A stretch of DNA of 64,000 nt from Micromonospora haikouensis (GCF_900091595.1 NZ_FMCW01000008.1:172586-236585); one strand, 5' to 3'; shown: positions 8,645-19,061, counted from the stretch's first letter. Notes: generated from the sequence alone by a model not told the origin. Translations and numbers: made by a program.

Positions 8645-10471
8645 TCAGCGGCAGCCGCAGCGGGCCAGGGCGGACGTGACCCGGTCGAGGGCGCGGCGGG
8701 TGTCGTCGAGGCTGCCCGCCGGGGCCTTGTCGGCGAGCACGGCGAAGGTGAGCAGCCGCCCGTCGGCCGTGGTGACCAGCCCGGCGATGGCGTGTACCCC
8801 GGTCAGCGTGCCGGTCTTGGCGCGGACCACGCCGGCCCCGGCCGTCGTGCCGTCCGACCGGTACCGCCCGTCGAGGGTGCCCGACCAGCCGGCCACCGGC
8901 AGGCCGCCGAAGATGCTGCCCAGCTCCGGGTGGGAGCCGTCACCGGCGATGGCGATCAGGTCGGTCAGCAGGGAGGGGCTGATCCGGTCGCTGCGGGACA
9001 GCCCGCTGGCGTCGGAGAGGGTGATCTCGTCGGCGGGCAGGCCCAGCTCACCGAGGACGATGTCCATCGCCGCCGCGCCGCCGGCGAAGGACGCCGGCTG
9101 GTCCCGGGCCAGCGCCACCTGCCGGGCGAGCGCCTCGGCGATCACGTTGTCACTGTCGGTGATCATCATGTCGACCAGCCGGATCATCGGCGGGGACTCG
9201 ACCTTGCCCAGCTCGGCGCCGGGGGCCGGGGCCGCACCGGTCGACTCGCCGCCGGAGGCCGGCGCGGTGCCCCGCTTGACCTCGGCGGCGGCGCCGGAGA
9301 GCCCCAGCAGCCGGGCGAAGGCGCGGCCGGCGGCGAGGTCCGGCTGAGGGCTGCGCTGCGCCCAGCCGTGACTCGCGTCGAAGTTCTTCTTCGCCGCCAC
9401 CGGGTCCACCCGCGCGCCGTCGGTCATCAACGCGCTGATCGCCGCGCCGAACCCGCCGGTCGGGATGTCGGCGTCCCAGCCGGGCCCGTAGACCGGGCCG
9501 GGGAAGAGCGAGGAGTCGACGGTGACCCGGGTCGGCGCAGTGCCGCCGAGGGCATTCCTGACCTGCTCGGCCAGGTCGTCGAGGCGGGCCGCGCCGGGAT
9601 AGAAGCCGTCGCCGTCGACCGCGAGGGTCGGGTCGCCGCCGCCGACGAGCACCACCTCGCCCGGTGCCGCGCCGGCCACCGCCCGGGTCGGCACGCGGTG
9701 GTCGGGGCCGCGGGCGGCCAGCACGGTCACCGCGGTCGCCAGCTTGGTCACCGAGGCGGGCACCGTGGCGTCGTCGCCGCCCCGCGAGTAGAGCGACCGG
9801 CCGGTCGTCACGTCGGACACGGAGACGTTCACCCGGTCGCCCAGCTCCGGGGCGGCCAGCAGCGGCTCGATCGCGGCCTTCACCCCGTCGGCGGTGGGCT
9901 CCGGGGCGTGCGCGTCCGGGCCGGCGAGGACCGGCGTCGGATCCGGCTCGACGACCTCGGCGTCGGCCCGGGAGATGTCCTTGCCGTCGCCGAGCCAGCC
10001 GGCGACCGGGCCGGGCCGGACCACCACCAGGCCGGCGCCGACCAGGGCGAACAGCAGCAGCACGGCGAGCACGGCCAGCGGGAGGCGGCGTCGGCGGGCG
10101 GGCGACGGGTCGTACCCCGGCGGGGGGCCGGCCGGCGGGTCACCGGGACCGCCGGGCGTGGGCGGGGCCGCCGCGGCGGCCGGCTCCGACCCGGCGGGGA
10201 CGGCCGGCGCGGCGGCGGGGGTCGCGACGAGTTCCGGGGAGCGGTCGGCGTCCGGGGAGCGGTTGGTGTCCGGGGGCCGCCACACCGGCTCGCCGGACCC
10301 CACGATCGGGGCGGTGGCCTCCGGATCGAAGTCGTCCCCGGCCGGCTCCTGGGCGCGCGGGACGTGCGCCTCGGGCACCGGCACCCGGCCGGTCGCGCTC
10401 CCGGACCCCGGGCGCGGCTTCTTCCGCCCGTCAACCCCCTGCGGGCGGTAGTGTGAATCTTCCCTCCCCAC
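8645..10471 (-). CDS. dacB: D-alanyl-D-alanine carboxypeptidase/endopeptidase (PBP4-type)
   Basis: A 608-residue low-molecular-weight penicillin-binding protein that trims peptidoglycan stem peptides. The first about 125 residues are a Pro/Ala-rich cytoplasmic tail. A single TM helix follows ([22 protein letters not shown]). The outside domain then has the serine motif SVTK near residue 237, the SDN motif in [14 protein letters not shown], and KTGTLTG near the C terminus. The SxxK and SxN boxes are far apart, as in class C (DacB) enzymes. The long N-terminal tail is unusual compared with DacB of proteobacteria. The gene is divergent from ppa. Confidence 0.95.
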   Translation of the reverse strand: MGREDSHYRPQGVDGRKKPRPGSGSATGRVPVPEAHVPRAQEPAGDDFDPEATAPIVGSGEPVWRPPDTNRSPDADRSPELVATPAAAPAVPAGSEPAAAAAPPTPGGPGDPPAGPPPGYDPSPARRRRLPLAVLAVLLLFALVGAGLVVVRPGPVAGWLGDGKDISRADAEVVEPDPTPVLAGPDAHAPEPTADGVKAAIEPLLAAPELGDRVNVSVSDVTTGRSLYSRGGDDATVPASVTKLATAVTVLAARGPDHRVPTRAVAGAAPGEVVLVGGGDPTLAVDGDGFYPGAARLDDLAEQVRNALGGTAPTRVTVDSSLFPGPVYGPGWDADIPTGGFGAAISALMTDGARVDPVAAKKNFDASHGWAQRSPQPDLAAGRAFARLLGLSGAAAEVKRGTAPASGGESTGAAPAPGAELGKVESPPMIRLVDMMITDSDNVIAEALARQVALARDQPASFAGGAAAMDIVLGELGLPADEITLSDASGLSRSDRISPSLLTDLIAIAGDGSHPELGSIFGGLPVAGWSGTLDGRYRSDGTTAGAGVVRAKTGTLTGVHAIAGLVTTADGRLLTFAVLADKAPAGSLDDTRRALDRVTSALARCGCR

Positions 10472-10627
10472 GACCCCCTCCTCCCCGTGTGGAAAACAGC
10501 TTGGGTGACACTACTTCGGTCCGAACACTATGCGGCGGCCGGAGCGGGCAGGTGGGCATTCACCTGCTCGGGGGGCGCCGCCACTTGGTTCCGTCAGCCA
10601 GCGCGGGCAAACGAGGGAGCGTGGGAA

Positions 10628-11134
10628 ATGGATTTCGACGTCACGGTTGAGATCCCCAAGGGTCACCGCAACAAGTACGAGGTGGACCACGCGACCGGCC
10701 GGATCAGGCTGGACCGCACCCTCTTCACGTCCACGCAGTATCCGGCGGACTACGGGTTCATAGAGGGCACCCTGGGCGAGGACGGCGACCCGCTGGACGC
10801 GCTGGTGCTGGTCCCCGAGCCGACGTTCCCGGGCTGCCTGATCCGCTGCCGCACCATCGGCATGTTCCGGATGACGGACGAGAAGGGCGGCGACGACAAG
10901 GTCCTCTGCGTGCCCTACGAGGACCCGCGTCAGGAGCACCTGCGCGACATCCACCACCTGGGCGAGTTCGACCGGCTGGAGATCCAGCACTTCTTCGAGG
11001 TGTACAAGGACCTGGAGCCCGGCAAGTCGGTCGAGGGCGCGACCTGGGTCGGTCGCGTCGAGGCGGAGGCCGAGATCCACGCGTCGTACCGGCGGGCCAA
11101 GGAGGCCGAGGAGCGCGGCGAGACCATCCACTGA
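10628..11134 (+). CDS. ppa: Inorganic pyrophosphatase
   Basis: A 168-residue family I (soluble, Mg-dependent) pyrophosphatase that pulls biosynthetic reactions forward by hydrolysing PPi. The signature [11 protein letters not shown] lies near residue 55. Other active-site segments are [27 protein letters not shown] and [13 protein letters not shown] [15 protein letters not shown] 10628 gives the standard [18 protein letters not shown] start; upstream in-frame codons are not homologous. It is divergent from dacB and convergent with eccD. Confidence 0.97.
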   Translation: MDFDVTVEIPKGHRNKYEVDHATGRIRLDRTLFTSTQYPADYGFIEGTLGEDGDPLDALVLVPEPTFPGCLIRCRTIGMFRMTDEKGGDDKVLCVPYEDPRQEHLRDIHHLGEFDRLEIQHFFEVYKDLEPGKSVEGATWVGRVEAEAEIHASYRRAKEAEERGETIH

Positions 11135-11149
11135 CCCCACCCACGCCGA

Positions 11150-11189
11150 CGGGCCCGGGAGCCGCTCAACCGAGCAGCCCCCGGGCCCG
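11150..11189. terminator. Hairpin between convergent ppa and eccD
   Basis: CGGGCCCGGG (11150-11159) pairs with CCCGGGCCCG (11180-11189). The arms enclose a further GCTC/GAGC stem. The right arm lies inside the last codons of eccD, so it probably serves as a terminator for ppa and, on the other strand, for eccD. Confidence 0.6.
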
Positions 11190-12566
11190 CTCGTACAGGT
11201 CGAGCACCGCGCAGGCCACCGGCACCACGGACACCACCAGCGCCGTGTCGACCAGGTCGGCCGCCCGGCCCAGATACGGGGAGGCGGGCCGCCGCGCGTA
11301 CGTGGTGCCGGCCGCCACGGCGAGCAGGGCGACGGCAAGCCCGCCGACGGCCAGCGCCAGCCGGCCCGCCGGCCCGGAGCCCACGGCGAGCACCCCGCCG
11401 AGCAGGACGGCCCCCGCCAGCCCGGCGACGACCGGCGGCACCCGGTGGCGGACCGCCACGAACAGCCGCGTGCGCAGCAGCAGCACCGCGCAGACCACGG
11501 CGACCAGCAGCCGCCCGGCCACGCCGCCCGCCGTCACCAGCACCACCGCCGCCCCGGCCACCAGCACGGCATGCCCGAGCAGCATCCCGGTGAGCATCTC
11601 CTCGGTGCGGGCCACCGCCGCGTGCACCCGGGCCCGGTCCGGCAGGTCCCGGGCGGCGTCCGCGCCGGGGCCGCCGTCGCCCGGCAGGGTGATCGGCGGC
11701 AGCGGCATCTTGCCCAGCCGGATGGCCAGCAGCGGCAGCGCGCCGAGCGCGAAGACCAGGGCGCAGAGCAGCACCGCCGCGGCGCCCCCGGCGGTCAGCG
11801 TCAGCCCGCCGACGGCGGCGAGCGCACCGCCCGCGCCGACGGTCGCGCCGGCCACGAAGACCCGCACCCGACTGGCCACCCCGAGCAGGCCGAGCACCGC
11901 CACCAGCAGCAGCGCCACCGCTCCGGCCAGCAGCTCGGGGGCGCCCAGCCAGGGCAGCGGCGCGACCGGGCCGACCGGGTCGCCGGAGCTGACCGCGAGG
12001 GCGCCGGCGGCGAACGCGTACGGCAGGGCGTAGCCGCCGAGGGTCGCGCCGGTGGCCCCGTCGCCGTACGCGCGGGAGGCGACCGCCCCGGCGAGGGTGA
12101 GCAGCAGCGCCACCGCGACCGCGACGGGCCAGCCGGCCCCGGGCCCTGGGCCGGCGGCGAGGGCGGCGAGCAGCCCCACGCCGAGCGGCACGGCCGCCCC
12201 GGCCAGGGCGGCGCACCGGGTGGCGGCCGGCGACCAGGCGGCACCCCGGCGGCGGGCCCCGTCGACGATCGCCTCGACAACGTCGTCGTACTCCAGCTCG
12301 GGCCACTGCGCGCGGGCCGGCACCAGGTGCAGCACCTCGCCGTCGCGGACGCCCTGCGGCAGCAGCGCCTGGGCGGTGGCCAGGACCGCCCCGTCGGTGC
12401 GGCGCAGCACCCAGCCGCCGTGCCGTTCGCCGTCGTCGGCCAGCCCCTCGCCGGCGTGCCGGAGCACCTCGGGCAGCAGCTCGGCCAGGGGGACCTGCTC
12501 GGGCAGGGCGACGTCGACCCGGCGCTGGGGGGCGCTGATCGTGACCCGGGCCAACCCGACTGTCAT
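11166..12566 (-). CDS. eccD: ESX/type VII secretion integral membrane protein EccD
   Basis: A 466-residue protein. Residues 1-85 form a ubiquitin-like domain (LARVTISAPQRRVDVALPEQ... with LLPEVLRHAGE). The segment ending near EYDDVVEAIVDGARRRG is the cytosolic linker. The remainder is about eleven closely packed Ala/Leu/Val/Gly TM helices, the EccD architecture that lines the ESX membrane complex. The ATG has GGAGAT upstream on the minus strand. It is divergent from eccC across a 100-base shared promoter region. Confidence 0.92.
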   Translation of the reverse strand: MTVGLARVTISAPQRRVDVALPEQVPLAELLPEVLRHAGEGLADDGERHGGWVLRRTDGAVLATAQALLPQGVRDGEVLHLVPARAQWPELEYDDVVEAIVDGARRRGAAWSPAATRCAALAGAAVPLGVGLLAALAAGPGPGAGWPVAVAVALLLTLAGAVASRAYGDGATGATLGGYALPYAFAAGALAVSSGDPVGPVAPLPWLGAPELLAGAVALLLVAVLGLLGVASRVRVFVAGATVGAGGALAAVGGLTLTAGGAAAVLLCALVFALGALPLLAIRLGKMPLPPITLPGDGGPGADAARDLPDRARVHAAVARTEEMLTGMLLGHAVLVAGAAVVLVTAGGVAGRLLVAVVCAVLLLRTRLFVAVRHRVPPVVAGLAGAVLLGGVLAVGSGPAGRLALAVGGLAVALLAVAAGTTYARRPASPYLGRAADLVDTALVVSVVPVACAVLDLYERARGLLG

Positions 12567-12667
12567 CGGCGCATCTCCATATCGAGGGGGGACGGCGGCT
12601 GCGCGGACGACAGGACTTTACCTACGATGAGCCAGGCTCGGGTTACCGAGCGCTGTGGGGAGGCCGA

Positions 12668-15600
12668 GTGTCCACCGTCGTCATCAAGCGACCACCCCGG
12701 CGGCCGGCACCGGAGATCCCGGTCGGCGAGCTGCCCGTCGAGGCCCCGCCGGAGATCCCCGCCGTCACCGGCGGCCGCTGGCAGCAGGCGCTGATGGTGT
12801 TGCCCATGCTGGGCGGGTCGGTCGCGATGGCGATGATGTTCGGCCGGGGCGGCGGGGCGTACTCGTACGTGGTCGGCGGGATGTTCGGGCTCTCCTCCCT
12901 GGCCATGCTGGTCACCTCGTGGGGCAGCGCCTCCGGCACCCCGAAGAAGTCGGAGATGATGGCCGCCCGCCGGGAATACCTGCGGCACCTGGGCACGCTG
13001 CGTCGCCGGGTCCGGCAGACCGCCGAGCGGCAGCGGGCCGGGCTGCACTACCGCCACCCCGACCCGGGCCGGCTGTGGTCCACCGTCGACAGCCACCGCG
13101 TCTGGGAGCGTCGGCCCGGTGACCCGGACTTCGCCGTGGTGCGGGTGGGCGTCGGCCCGCAGACCCTGGCCACCCCGCTGGTCGGCCCGGTCACCCGCCC
13201 GCTGGAGGAGCTGGAGCCGATGACCGCCGGGGCGCTGCGGCGGTTCCTCGACGCGTACGCGGTGGTGCCCGACCTGCCGGTGGCCCTGTCGCTGCGCAGC
13301 TTCGCCCGGGTCTTCGTGCGCGGCGGGGCGTCCCGGGAGAGCGCGGAGGCGGGCATCCGCCCCGGCACCGGGTCGCCCGACGCGCAGGCGCTGGCCCGGG
13401 CGCTGCTCACCCAGCTCGCGGTGTTCCACGCCCCCGACGAGCTGCTGATCGCCGTCTGCGCCGGCCCCGAGCGGCGGGCGCTGTGGGAGTGGGTGAAGTG
13501 GCTGCCGCACGCGCACCATCCCACCCGCACCGACGCCGTCGGCCCCGTCCGGCTGGTCACCAGCTCCGCCGTCGAGCTGGAACGGCTCCTCGACGAGGTG
13601 CTGGCCAGCCGGTCCCGGTTCAGCCCGTCCGGCCCTGCGACCGACGGGCCGCACGTCGTGGTGGTGCTCGACGGCGGCGACCTCACCGGCGCGACCGACC
13701 TCGTCGGCGACGGCGGCATCGACGCAGTCACCGTCGTCGACCTGGACACCCCGCCGCCCCGGCTGCTCGACCGGTACGCCCTCCTGCTCGACCTGCGCGG
13801 CGGCCGGCTGCACTCGCACTCGGCCGACGGGCACGCCGAGGTGGGCACCCCCGACCGGCTGGCGTCCGCCGACGCCGAGGCGGTCGCCCGCCGGCTCGCC
13901 CCGCTGCGGCTCGCCACCGCCGTACGCGGGCCGGACGCCCCGGTCAACGCCGAGCTGGGCCTGCCCGAGCTGCTCGGCATCGGCGACCCGGAGGGCTTCA
14001 CGGCCGAGCAGGGCTGGGCGCCCCGGTCGGCGCGCGACCGGCTGCGGGTGCCGATCGGGGTGGGCGCCGACGGCGGCGCGATCGAGCTGGACCTCAAGGA
14101 GTCCGCGCAGGACGGGATGGGCCCGCACGGGCTGCTGATCGGGGCCACCGGCTCCGGCAAGTCCGAGCTGCTGCGCACCCTGGTCCTCGGGTTGGCCGCC
14201 ACGCACAGCTCCGAGCAGCTCAACTTCGTCCTGGTCGACTTCAAGGGCGGGGCCACGTTCGCCTCCTTCGACCGGCTCCCGCACACCGCCGCGGTAATCA
14301 CCAACCTGGCCGACGCGCTGCCGCTGGTCGACCGGATGGTCGACGCGATCAACGGGGAGCTGATGCGCCGCCAGGAGCTGCTGCGCCGGGCCGGCAACTA
14401 CGCCAGCCTGCGCGACTACGAGCGGGCGCGGGCGGCGGGCACGCCGCTGGCCCCGCTGCCGTCGCTGCTGCTGGTCTGCGACGAGTTCTCCGAGCTGCTG
14501 TCGGCCAAGCCCGACTTCATCGACCTGTTCGTGCAGATCGGCCGGCTGGGGCGGTCGCTGGGGGTGCACCTGCTGCTGGCCAGCCAGCGGCTGGAGGAGG
14601 GGCGGCTGCGCGGGCTGGACACCCACCTGTCGTACCGGATCGGTTTGCGGACCTTCTCGGCCCTGGAGTCCCGGACGGTGCTCGGGGTGCCGGACGCGCA
14701 CGAGCTGCCCCGCTCGCCGGGCCACGGCTACCTGCGTTTCGGCACCGAGCCGCTGATGCGCTTCAAGGCCGCGTACGTCTCGGGGCCGCTGCGGCGGCGG
14801 GCCGGCGTGGCGGGGTCGGGCGGGCCCGGCGCGCCCCGCCTGCTGACCTTCACCACCCACGTGGTGCCGGTGCCGGAGCCGCCCACCCCGGCGCTGACGG
14901 CGACCGCCGAGGACGACGCCGGGCGGACCAGCCTGCTCGACGTGCTGGTGGGGCGGCTGGCCGGGCAGGGCCCGCCCGCGCACCAGGTGTGGCTGCCGCC
15001 GCTGGACGCCGCGCCCACCCTCGACGAGCTGCTCGGCCCGGTCGGCGTCGACCCGACGCGCGGGCTGACCTTCGCCAACCCGGAGCTGCACGGCGCGCTC
15101 CAGGTGCCGGTGGCCGTCGTCGACAAGCCGTTCGAGCAGCGGCGGGACCTGCTCTGGCTCACCCTCGGCGGGTCGGCGGGGCACGTCGGCGTCGTCGGGG
15201 GCCCGCAGAGCGGCAGGTCGGGCCTGCTGCGCACCCTGGTGTGCGCGCTGGCGTTGACCCACACGCCCGTCGAGGCGCAGGTCTACTGCCTGGACTTCGG
15301 CGGTGGCGGGCTGGCCGCGCTGCGCGACCTGCCGCACGTGGGCGGGGTGTCCGGCCGCACCGACCAGACCGCGGTGCGGCGCACCGTCGGGGAGCTGGTC
15401 ACCGTGCTGGTCGACCGGGAGCGCCGCTTCGCGGAGCTGGGGGTGGAGTCGATGGCCGCGTACCGGCAGCGACGGGCCGCCCTCGCCGCCGCCGGGCAGC
15501 CCGTCACCGACCCGTTCGGCGACGTGTTCCTGGTGGTGGACGGCTGGAACACGCTGCGCAGCGAGTACGACGACCTGGAGCCGCTGGTCACCGAGCTGGC

Positions 15601-16648
15601 CACCCGGGGCCTGTCGTACGGCGTGCACGTGGTGGCCACCGCGCTCCGCTGGACGGACTACCGGCCGGCGATCCGGGACCTGTTCGGCTCCCGCGTGGAG
15701 CTGCGTCTCGGCGACCCGTCGGACTCGCTGCTGGTGCGCCGCGCGGCGGCGGCGACCGTGCCCGACAAGACGCCCGGGCGGGGCATGACCGGCGAGAGCC
15801 TGCACTTCCTCACCGCCCTGCCCCGACTGGCCGACGGCGACACGGCGACGCTGGTCAAGGCGGTCGCCGGGGCGTGGGACGGGCCGGCGGCGCCCCCGGT
15901 CCGGCTGCTCCCGCCCGTGCTGCCGTACGCGGAGCTGGACCTGGGCGCGACGGCCGGGCTGGCGCTGCCGGTGGGGATCGCCGAGGCGGACCTGCGCCCG
16001 GTGGTGCTCGACTTCGCCACCGAGCCACACCTGCTGGTCTTCGGCGACGCCGAGTGCGGCAAGTCGTCGTTCCTGCGGGCCCTCGCGGCGACCATCGTCA
16101 GCCGGTTCACCCCGCAGCAGGCGCGGGTGATCCTGGTCGACTACCGGCGCAGCCTGCTCGGCGCGATCGAGACCGAACACCGGATCGGCTACGGCACGGC
16201 CGCCGCCCGCACCACGGAGCTGGTGGAGTCCGCCGCCGGTTACATGCAGCTGCGGCTGCCCGGCCCGGACGTCACCCCGGCGCAGCTGCGCCAGCGGTCG
16301 TGGTGGTCGGGGCCGGAACTGTTCGTGCTGGTCGACGACTACGACCTGGTGGCCAGCGGGCCGGTCAACCCGCTGCGGGCCCTGGAGGAATACCTCCCCC
16401 AGGCGCGGGACATCGGCCTGCACCTGGTGCTGGCGCGCCGGGCCGGCGGCACCGGCCGGGGCTACGACCTGTTCCTCCAGCGGCTCAAGGAGTTGTCGAC
16501 CCCGGGGCTGGTGATGGCCGGCAGCCCCGACGAGGGGCCGATCGTCGGGCAGGTCCGGCCCGGGCCGCTCCCGCCGGGGCGGGCCCGGCTGGTGACCCGG
16601 CGCGAGGGCGTACGCCTGGTGCAGCTGGCCCATCTTCCCCCGCCGTAG
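12668..16648 (+). CDS. eccC: ESX/type VII secretion ATPase EccC (fused EccCa-EccCb)
   Basis: A 1326-residue FtsK/SpoIIIE-type motor that recognises and drives ESX substrates. Two TM helices lie at about 39-60 and 66-85. Three ATPase modules follow. Module 1 has Walker A GATGSGKSELL near 492 and Walker B LLLVCDEFSELL near 600. Module 2 has GGPQSGRSGLL near 843, where the Walker Lys is Arg, with Walker B FLVVDGWNTL. Module 3 has GDAECGKSSFL near 1126 and LFVLVDDYDLV near 1219. GTG 12668 follows a strong GGGGAGG ribosome-binding site. Loss of the module 2 lysine suggests that module binds nucleotide or substrate without turnover (inference). No EccB, EccE or WXG100 gene is adjacent. Confidence 0.96.
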   Translation: MSTVVIKRPPRRPAPEIPVGELPVEAPPEIPAVTGGRWQQALMVLPMLGGSVAMAMMFGRGGGAYSYVVGGMFGLSSLAMLVTSWGSASGTPKKSEMMAARREYLRHLGTLRRRVRQTAERQRAGLHYRHPDPGRLWSTVDSHRVWERRPGDPDFAVVRVGVGPQTLATPLVGPVTRPLEELEPMTAGALRRFLDAYAVVPDLPVALSLRSFARVFVRGGASRESAEAGIRPGTGSPDAQALARALLTQLAVFHAPDELLIAVCAGPERRALWEWVKWLPHAHHPTRTDAVGPVRLVTSSAVELERLLDEVLASRSRFSPSGPATDGPHVVVVLDGGDLTGATDLVGDGGIDAVTVVDLDTPPPRLLDRYALLLDLRGGRLHSHSADGHAEVGTPDRLASADAEAVARRLAPLRLATAVRGPDAPVNAELGLPELLGIGDPEGFTAEQGWAPRSARDRLRVPIGVGADGGAIELDLKESAQDGMGPHGLLIGATGSGKSELLRTLVLGLAATHSSEQLNFVLVDFKGGATFASFDRLPHTAAVITNLADALPLVDRMVDAINGELMRRQELLRRAGNYASLRDYERARAAGTPLAPLPSLLLVCDEFSELLSAKPDFIDLFVQIGRLGRSLGVHLLLASQRLEEGRLRGLDTHLSYRIGLRTFSALESRTVLGVPDAHELPRSPGHGYLRFGTEPLMRFKAAYVSGPLRRRAGVAGSGGPGAPRLLTFTTHVVPVPEPPTPALTATAEDDAGRTSLLDVLVGRLAGQGPPAHQVWLPPLDAAPTLDELLGPVGVDPTRGLTFANPELHGALQVPVAVVDKPFEQRRDLLWLTLGGSAGHVGVVGGPQSGRSGLLRTLVCALALTHTPVEAQVYCLDFGGGGLAALRDLPHVGGVSGRTDQTAVRRTVGELVTVLVDRERRFAELGVESMAAYRQRRAALAAAGQPVTDPFGDVFLVVDGWNTLRSEYDDLEPLVTELATRGLSYGVHVVATALRWTDYRPAIRDLFGSRVELRLGDPSDSLLVRRAAAATVPDKTPGRGMTGESLHFLTALPRLADGDTATLVKAVAGAWDGPAAPPVRLLPPVLPYAELDLGATAGLALPVGIAEADLRPVVLDFATEPHLLVFGDAECGKSSFLRALAATIVSRFTPQQARVILVDYRRSLLGAIETEHRIGYGTAAARTTELVESAAGYMQLRLPGPDVTPAQLRQRSWWSGPELFVLVDDYDLVASGPVNPLRALEEYLPQARDIGLHLVLARRAGGTGRGYDLFLQRLKELSTPGLVMAGSPDEGPIVGQVRPGPLPPGRARLVTRREGVRLVQLAHLPPP

Positions 16649-16747
16649 GGGTCCGCCCCGCCGACGACCCGGTGATCCGACCCCGGAATGGCGCGTGGCG
16701 GGGGTGGGAACCGGTAATCTCCGAGCAGCATGTGTCCGCCGCGATGA

Positions 16748-18148
16748 ATGGCTGGGAATGTGACTGGGGTTCGGCACGGCAGGCCCGCGACGGCGCGACG
16801 GTTCACCGGCCGCGCGCTGGTGGGCACCGCCGCGCTCGCGGTGTCGCTCGTCGGCCCGGTTCCGCCGGCGGCCCTCGCCGCACCGCCCCCCACCGCGCTG
16901 CCCGGGTTCGCCCCGCTCGCCGCCCCGGTTTCCGGGTTCGCCCCGCTCGCCGCGCCGGTGTCGGCGGGTCCGTCCTGGCGGGTGTCCCCCGTCGACACGC
17001 CGGCCCGGGCCGACCAGGTCCGCGACGAGCAGTGGCAGCTCGACGAGCTGCGGGCGTCGACGGCCTGGCGCACCTCGACCGGGCGCGGGGTCGTCGTCGC
17101 CGTGATCGACTCCGGGGTGGACGGTTCCCACCCGGACCTGGCCGGCCAGGTGCTGCCGGGCATCGACCTGGTCGACGACGGCGACACCGACGGGCCGGAC
17201 CCGGTCGGGCACGGCACGACGGTGGCGGGCCTGATCGCCGGCCGCAACGACGACCGGCGGGGGGCGGTGGGCCTCGCCCCCGACGCAAAGATCCTCCCGG
17301 TGCGGGTCCTCGACGACGAGAACCGCTACGACGACGCGCTGATCGTCGCCAGGGGCGTCCGGTGGGCCGTCGACAACGGCGCCCGGGTGATCAACCTGTC
17401 GCTCGGCGGCAGCGGCGACAGCCCGGCCCTGGCTGCGGCGCTGGACTACGCGTTCGCCCGCGACGTGGTGGTGGTCGCCTGCACCGGCAACGTCGCCGCC
17501 TCCTCCGACACCAACGTCTGGTATCCGGCGCGGGAGCCGGGCGTGATCGCCGTCGCGGGCCTGGAACGGGCCAGCGACAACCTGTGGTCCGGGTCGATCA
17601 CCGGCCGCGCCACGGTCCTCACCGCCCCGGCGACCGGCCTGGTCGGGGCCCGGCCCGGCAGCGGCTACTGGCGGGTGCAGGGCACCAGCTTCGCGTCGCC
17701 GCTGGTGGCCGCGGCCGCCGCGCTGATCCGGGCCCGCTGGCCGCAGATGTCCGCCGGTGAGGTGGTCAACCGGTTGATCAGCACCGCCCGGGACATCGGG
17801 CCCACCGGCCGGGACGACCGCTTCGGGTACGGCCTGGTCGACCCGGTCGCCGCGCTCACCGCCGACGTGCCCCCGGTGGGGCGCAACCCGCTCGACGACC
17901 AGTCCTCCCCCGGCGTGGTGGGCTTCGGCCCGGCGCCCGGTGCCGAGCAGGACGCCCCGGTCGCGGGCGCCGGCGGGGACCCGCTCGGCTTCACCGCGCC
18001 CCGCCAGCACACCCGCTGGACGGCCCAGCCGGCCGGCGGCCGCGACGACACCGACCCGCACCGGCTCTGGGCCGGCGGGGCCCTCCTCGCCGCCCTGGTC
18101 GCCGGGGCCGCGCTGGTGGCCCGCCGCCTGCGCCAGCGCAGCCGTTGA
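16748..18148 (+). CDS. mycP: Mycosin, ESX-associated subtilisin-like protease
   Basis: A 466-residue S8 protease anchored outside the membrane, needed for ESX function in mycobacteria. The signal peptide is ALVGTAALAVSLVGPVPPAALA. The catalytic triad is Asp in VIDSGVDG (about 120), His in GHGTTVAG (about 155) and Ser in GTSFASP (about 314). The oxyanion-loop Asn is in CTGN. A Pro/Gly-rich linker and a C-terminal TM helix (LLAALVAGAALVA) end with Arg-rich residues. Just after the signal peptide, a ten-residue unit (GFAPLAAPVS) is duplicated. It lies 99 bases after eccC, probably in the same transcript; a TAATCT -10-like box at 16715-16720 could give it its own promoter. Confidence 0.95.
   Translation: MAGNVTGVRHGRPATARRFTGRALVGTAALAVSLVGPVPPAALAAPPPTALPGFAPLAAPVSGFAPLAAPVSAGPSWRVSPVDTPARADQVRDEQWQLDELRASTAWRTSTGRGVVVAVIDSGVDGSHPDLAGQVLPGIDLVDDGDTDGPDPVGHGTTVAGLIAGRNDDRRGAVGLAPDAKILPVRVLDDENRYDDALIVARGVRWAVDNGARVINLSLGGSGDSPALAAALDYAFARDVVVVACTGNVAASSDTNVWYPAREPGVIAVAGLERASDNLWSGSITGRATVLTAPATGLVGARPGSGYWRVQGTSFASPLVAAAAALIRARWPQMSAGEVVNRLISTARDIGPTGRDDRFGYGLVDPVAALTADVPPVGRNPLDDQSSPGVVGFGPAPGAEQDAPVAGAGGDPLGFTAPRQHTRWTAQPAGGRDDTDPHRLWAGGALLAALVAGAALVARRLRQRSR
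16902..16961 (+). repeat. In-frame 30-bp tandem duplication in mycP
   Basis: Two copies of a 30-base unit (16902-16931 and 16932-16961) differ at a few positions and encode GFAPLAAPVS twice in the propeptide-like region behind the signal sequence. It looks like recent slippage in a tolerant linker. Confidence 0.85.
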
Positions 18149-18245
18149 CCGCATCCCGGCGGGGCGGCCCGGTTCCGTGCCCGGCCCACCCGATTCCCGG
18201 CCCGGCCGGTCTGATCCGGCGTTCCGCTGGGTAGGGATGCCGGGC

Positions 18246-19061
18246 ATGAGCACGTCCGGTCAGCGCACCCGTATCCCCGCGTCGCCGTCGTGGCGGGCCC
18301 GCCGGCTCGACCCCGACCGTTCGCTGGGGCTGCGGCTCACCCTCGCCGCCACCGCCGTCTTCCTGGTCCTGGTGCCGTTCGCCCTGCTCGCCCTGCTGGT
18401 GCTGGGCTCCTGGCCGCCGCTGCACCGGCTGGACGCCGCGGTCGCGCACGACCTGCACGGCTACGCCGTCGGCCACCCGGGCTGGGTGTGGTTCATGACC
18501 GTCTGGACCAACGTGTTCGGTCCCGGGCCGCTGCGGGTCGCCGTACTCGCCGTGGTGGTCTGGTTGTTCGCCCGGCGCGCGCCGCGACTGGCCTGGTGGG
18601 CGGTCACCACGATGGCGGTGGGCGGCCTGCTCGGCGCGCTGCTCAAGCTGCTGGTGGGCCGGGACCGGCCCGACCTGCTGGACCCGGTCGCCCAGGCCGC
18701 CGGCTACTCGTTCCCCTCCGGGCACGCGCTGAACGCGGCCCTCGCCGCCGGGGTGCTGCTGCTGGTCTTCCTCCCGTACGCCCGGCGGCGGCCCGCCCTG
18801 CGGTGGGCGCTCTGGGCCGCCGCCGTCGTGGTGACGGTGCTGACCGGGGTGAGCCGGCTGGCGCTCGGCGTGCACTACACGAGCGACGTGGTCGCCGGCT
18901 GGCTGCTGGGCGTGGCGACGGTGGCCGCCACCACCGCCGCCTTCCGCACCTGGCGCGCCCGGACCGGTCACCGGCCTGCGCGGCCCGCCACCACGGAAGG
19001 CGTCGAGCCGGAACTGGCCGACGGGGCGGAGCGGCCCCGCCCGGCCCGGGGGCAGGCGTAG
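18246..19061 (+). CDS. PAP2-family membrane phosphatase
   Basis: A 271-residue six-span phosphatase, of the type that dephosphorylates undecaprenyl pyrophosphate or phosphatidate outside the membrane. The three motifs are present: C1 KLLVGRDRP, C2 PSGH (YSFPSGHALNAALA) and C3 SRLALGVHYTSDV. The cytoplasmic tail is polar. ATG 18246 is chosen over ATG 18237 because AGGG lies nine bases upstream of the former. A second, diverged PAP2 gene follows 30 bases later, so the pair probably forms one operon. Substrate cannot be read from sequence. Confidence 0.9.
   Translation: MSTSGQRTRIPASPSWRARRLDPDRSLGLRLTLAATAVFLVLVPFALLALLVLGSWPPLHRLDAAVAHDLHGYAVGHPGWVWFMTVWTNVFGPGPLRVAVLAVVVWLFARRAPRLAWWAVTTMAVGGLLGALLKLLVGRDRPDLLDPVAQAAGYSFPSGHALNAALAAGVLLLVFLPYARRRPALRWALWAAAVVVTVLTGVSRLALGVHYTSDVVAGWLLGVATVAATTAAFRTWRARTGHRPARPATTEGVEPELADGAERPRPARGQA

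Noticed and set aside
12563..18253. Open frame of nearly 1,900 codons on the minus strand
   Set aside because: It is antisense to eccC and mycP, has Gly/Arg/Pro-rich shadow composition and no recognisable domain, and such frames are common opposite G+C-rich genes.
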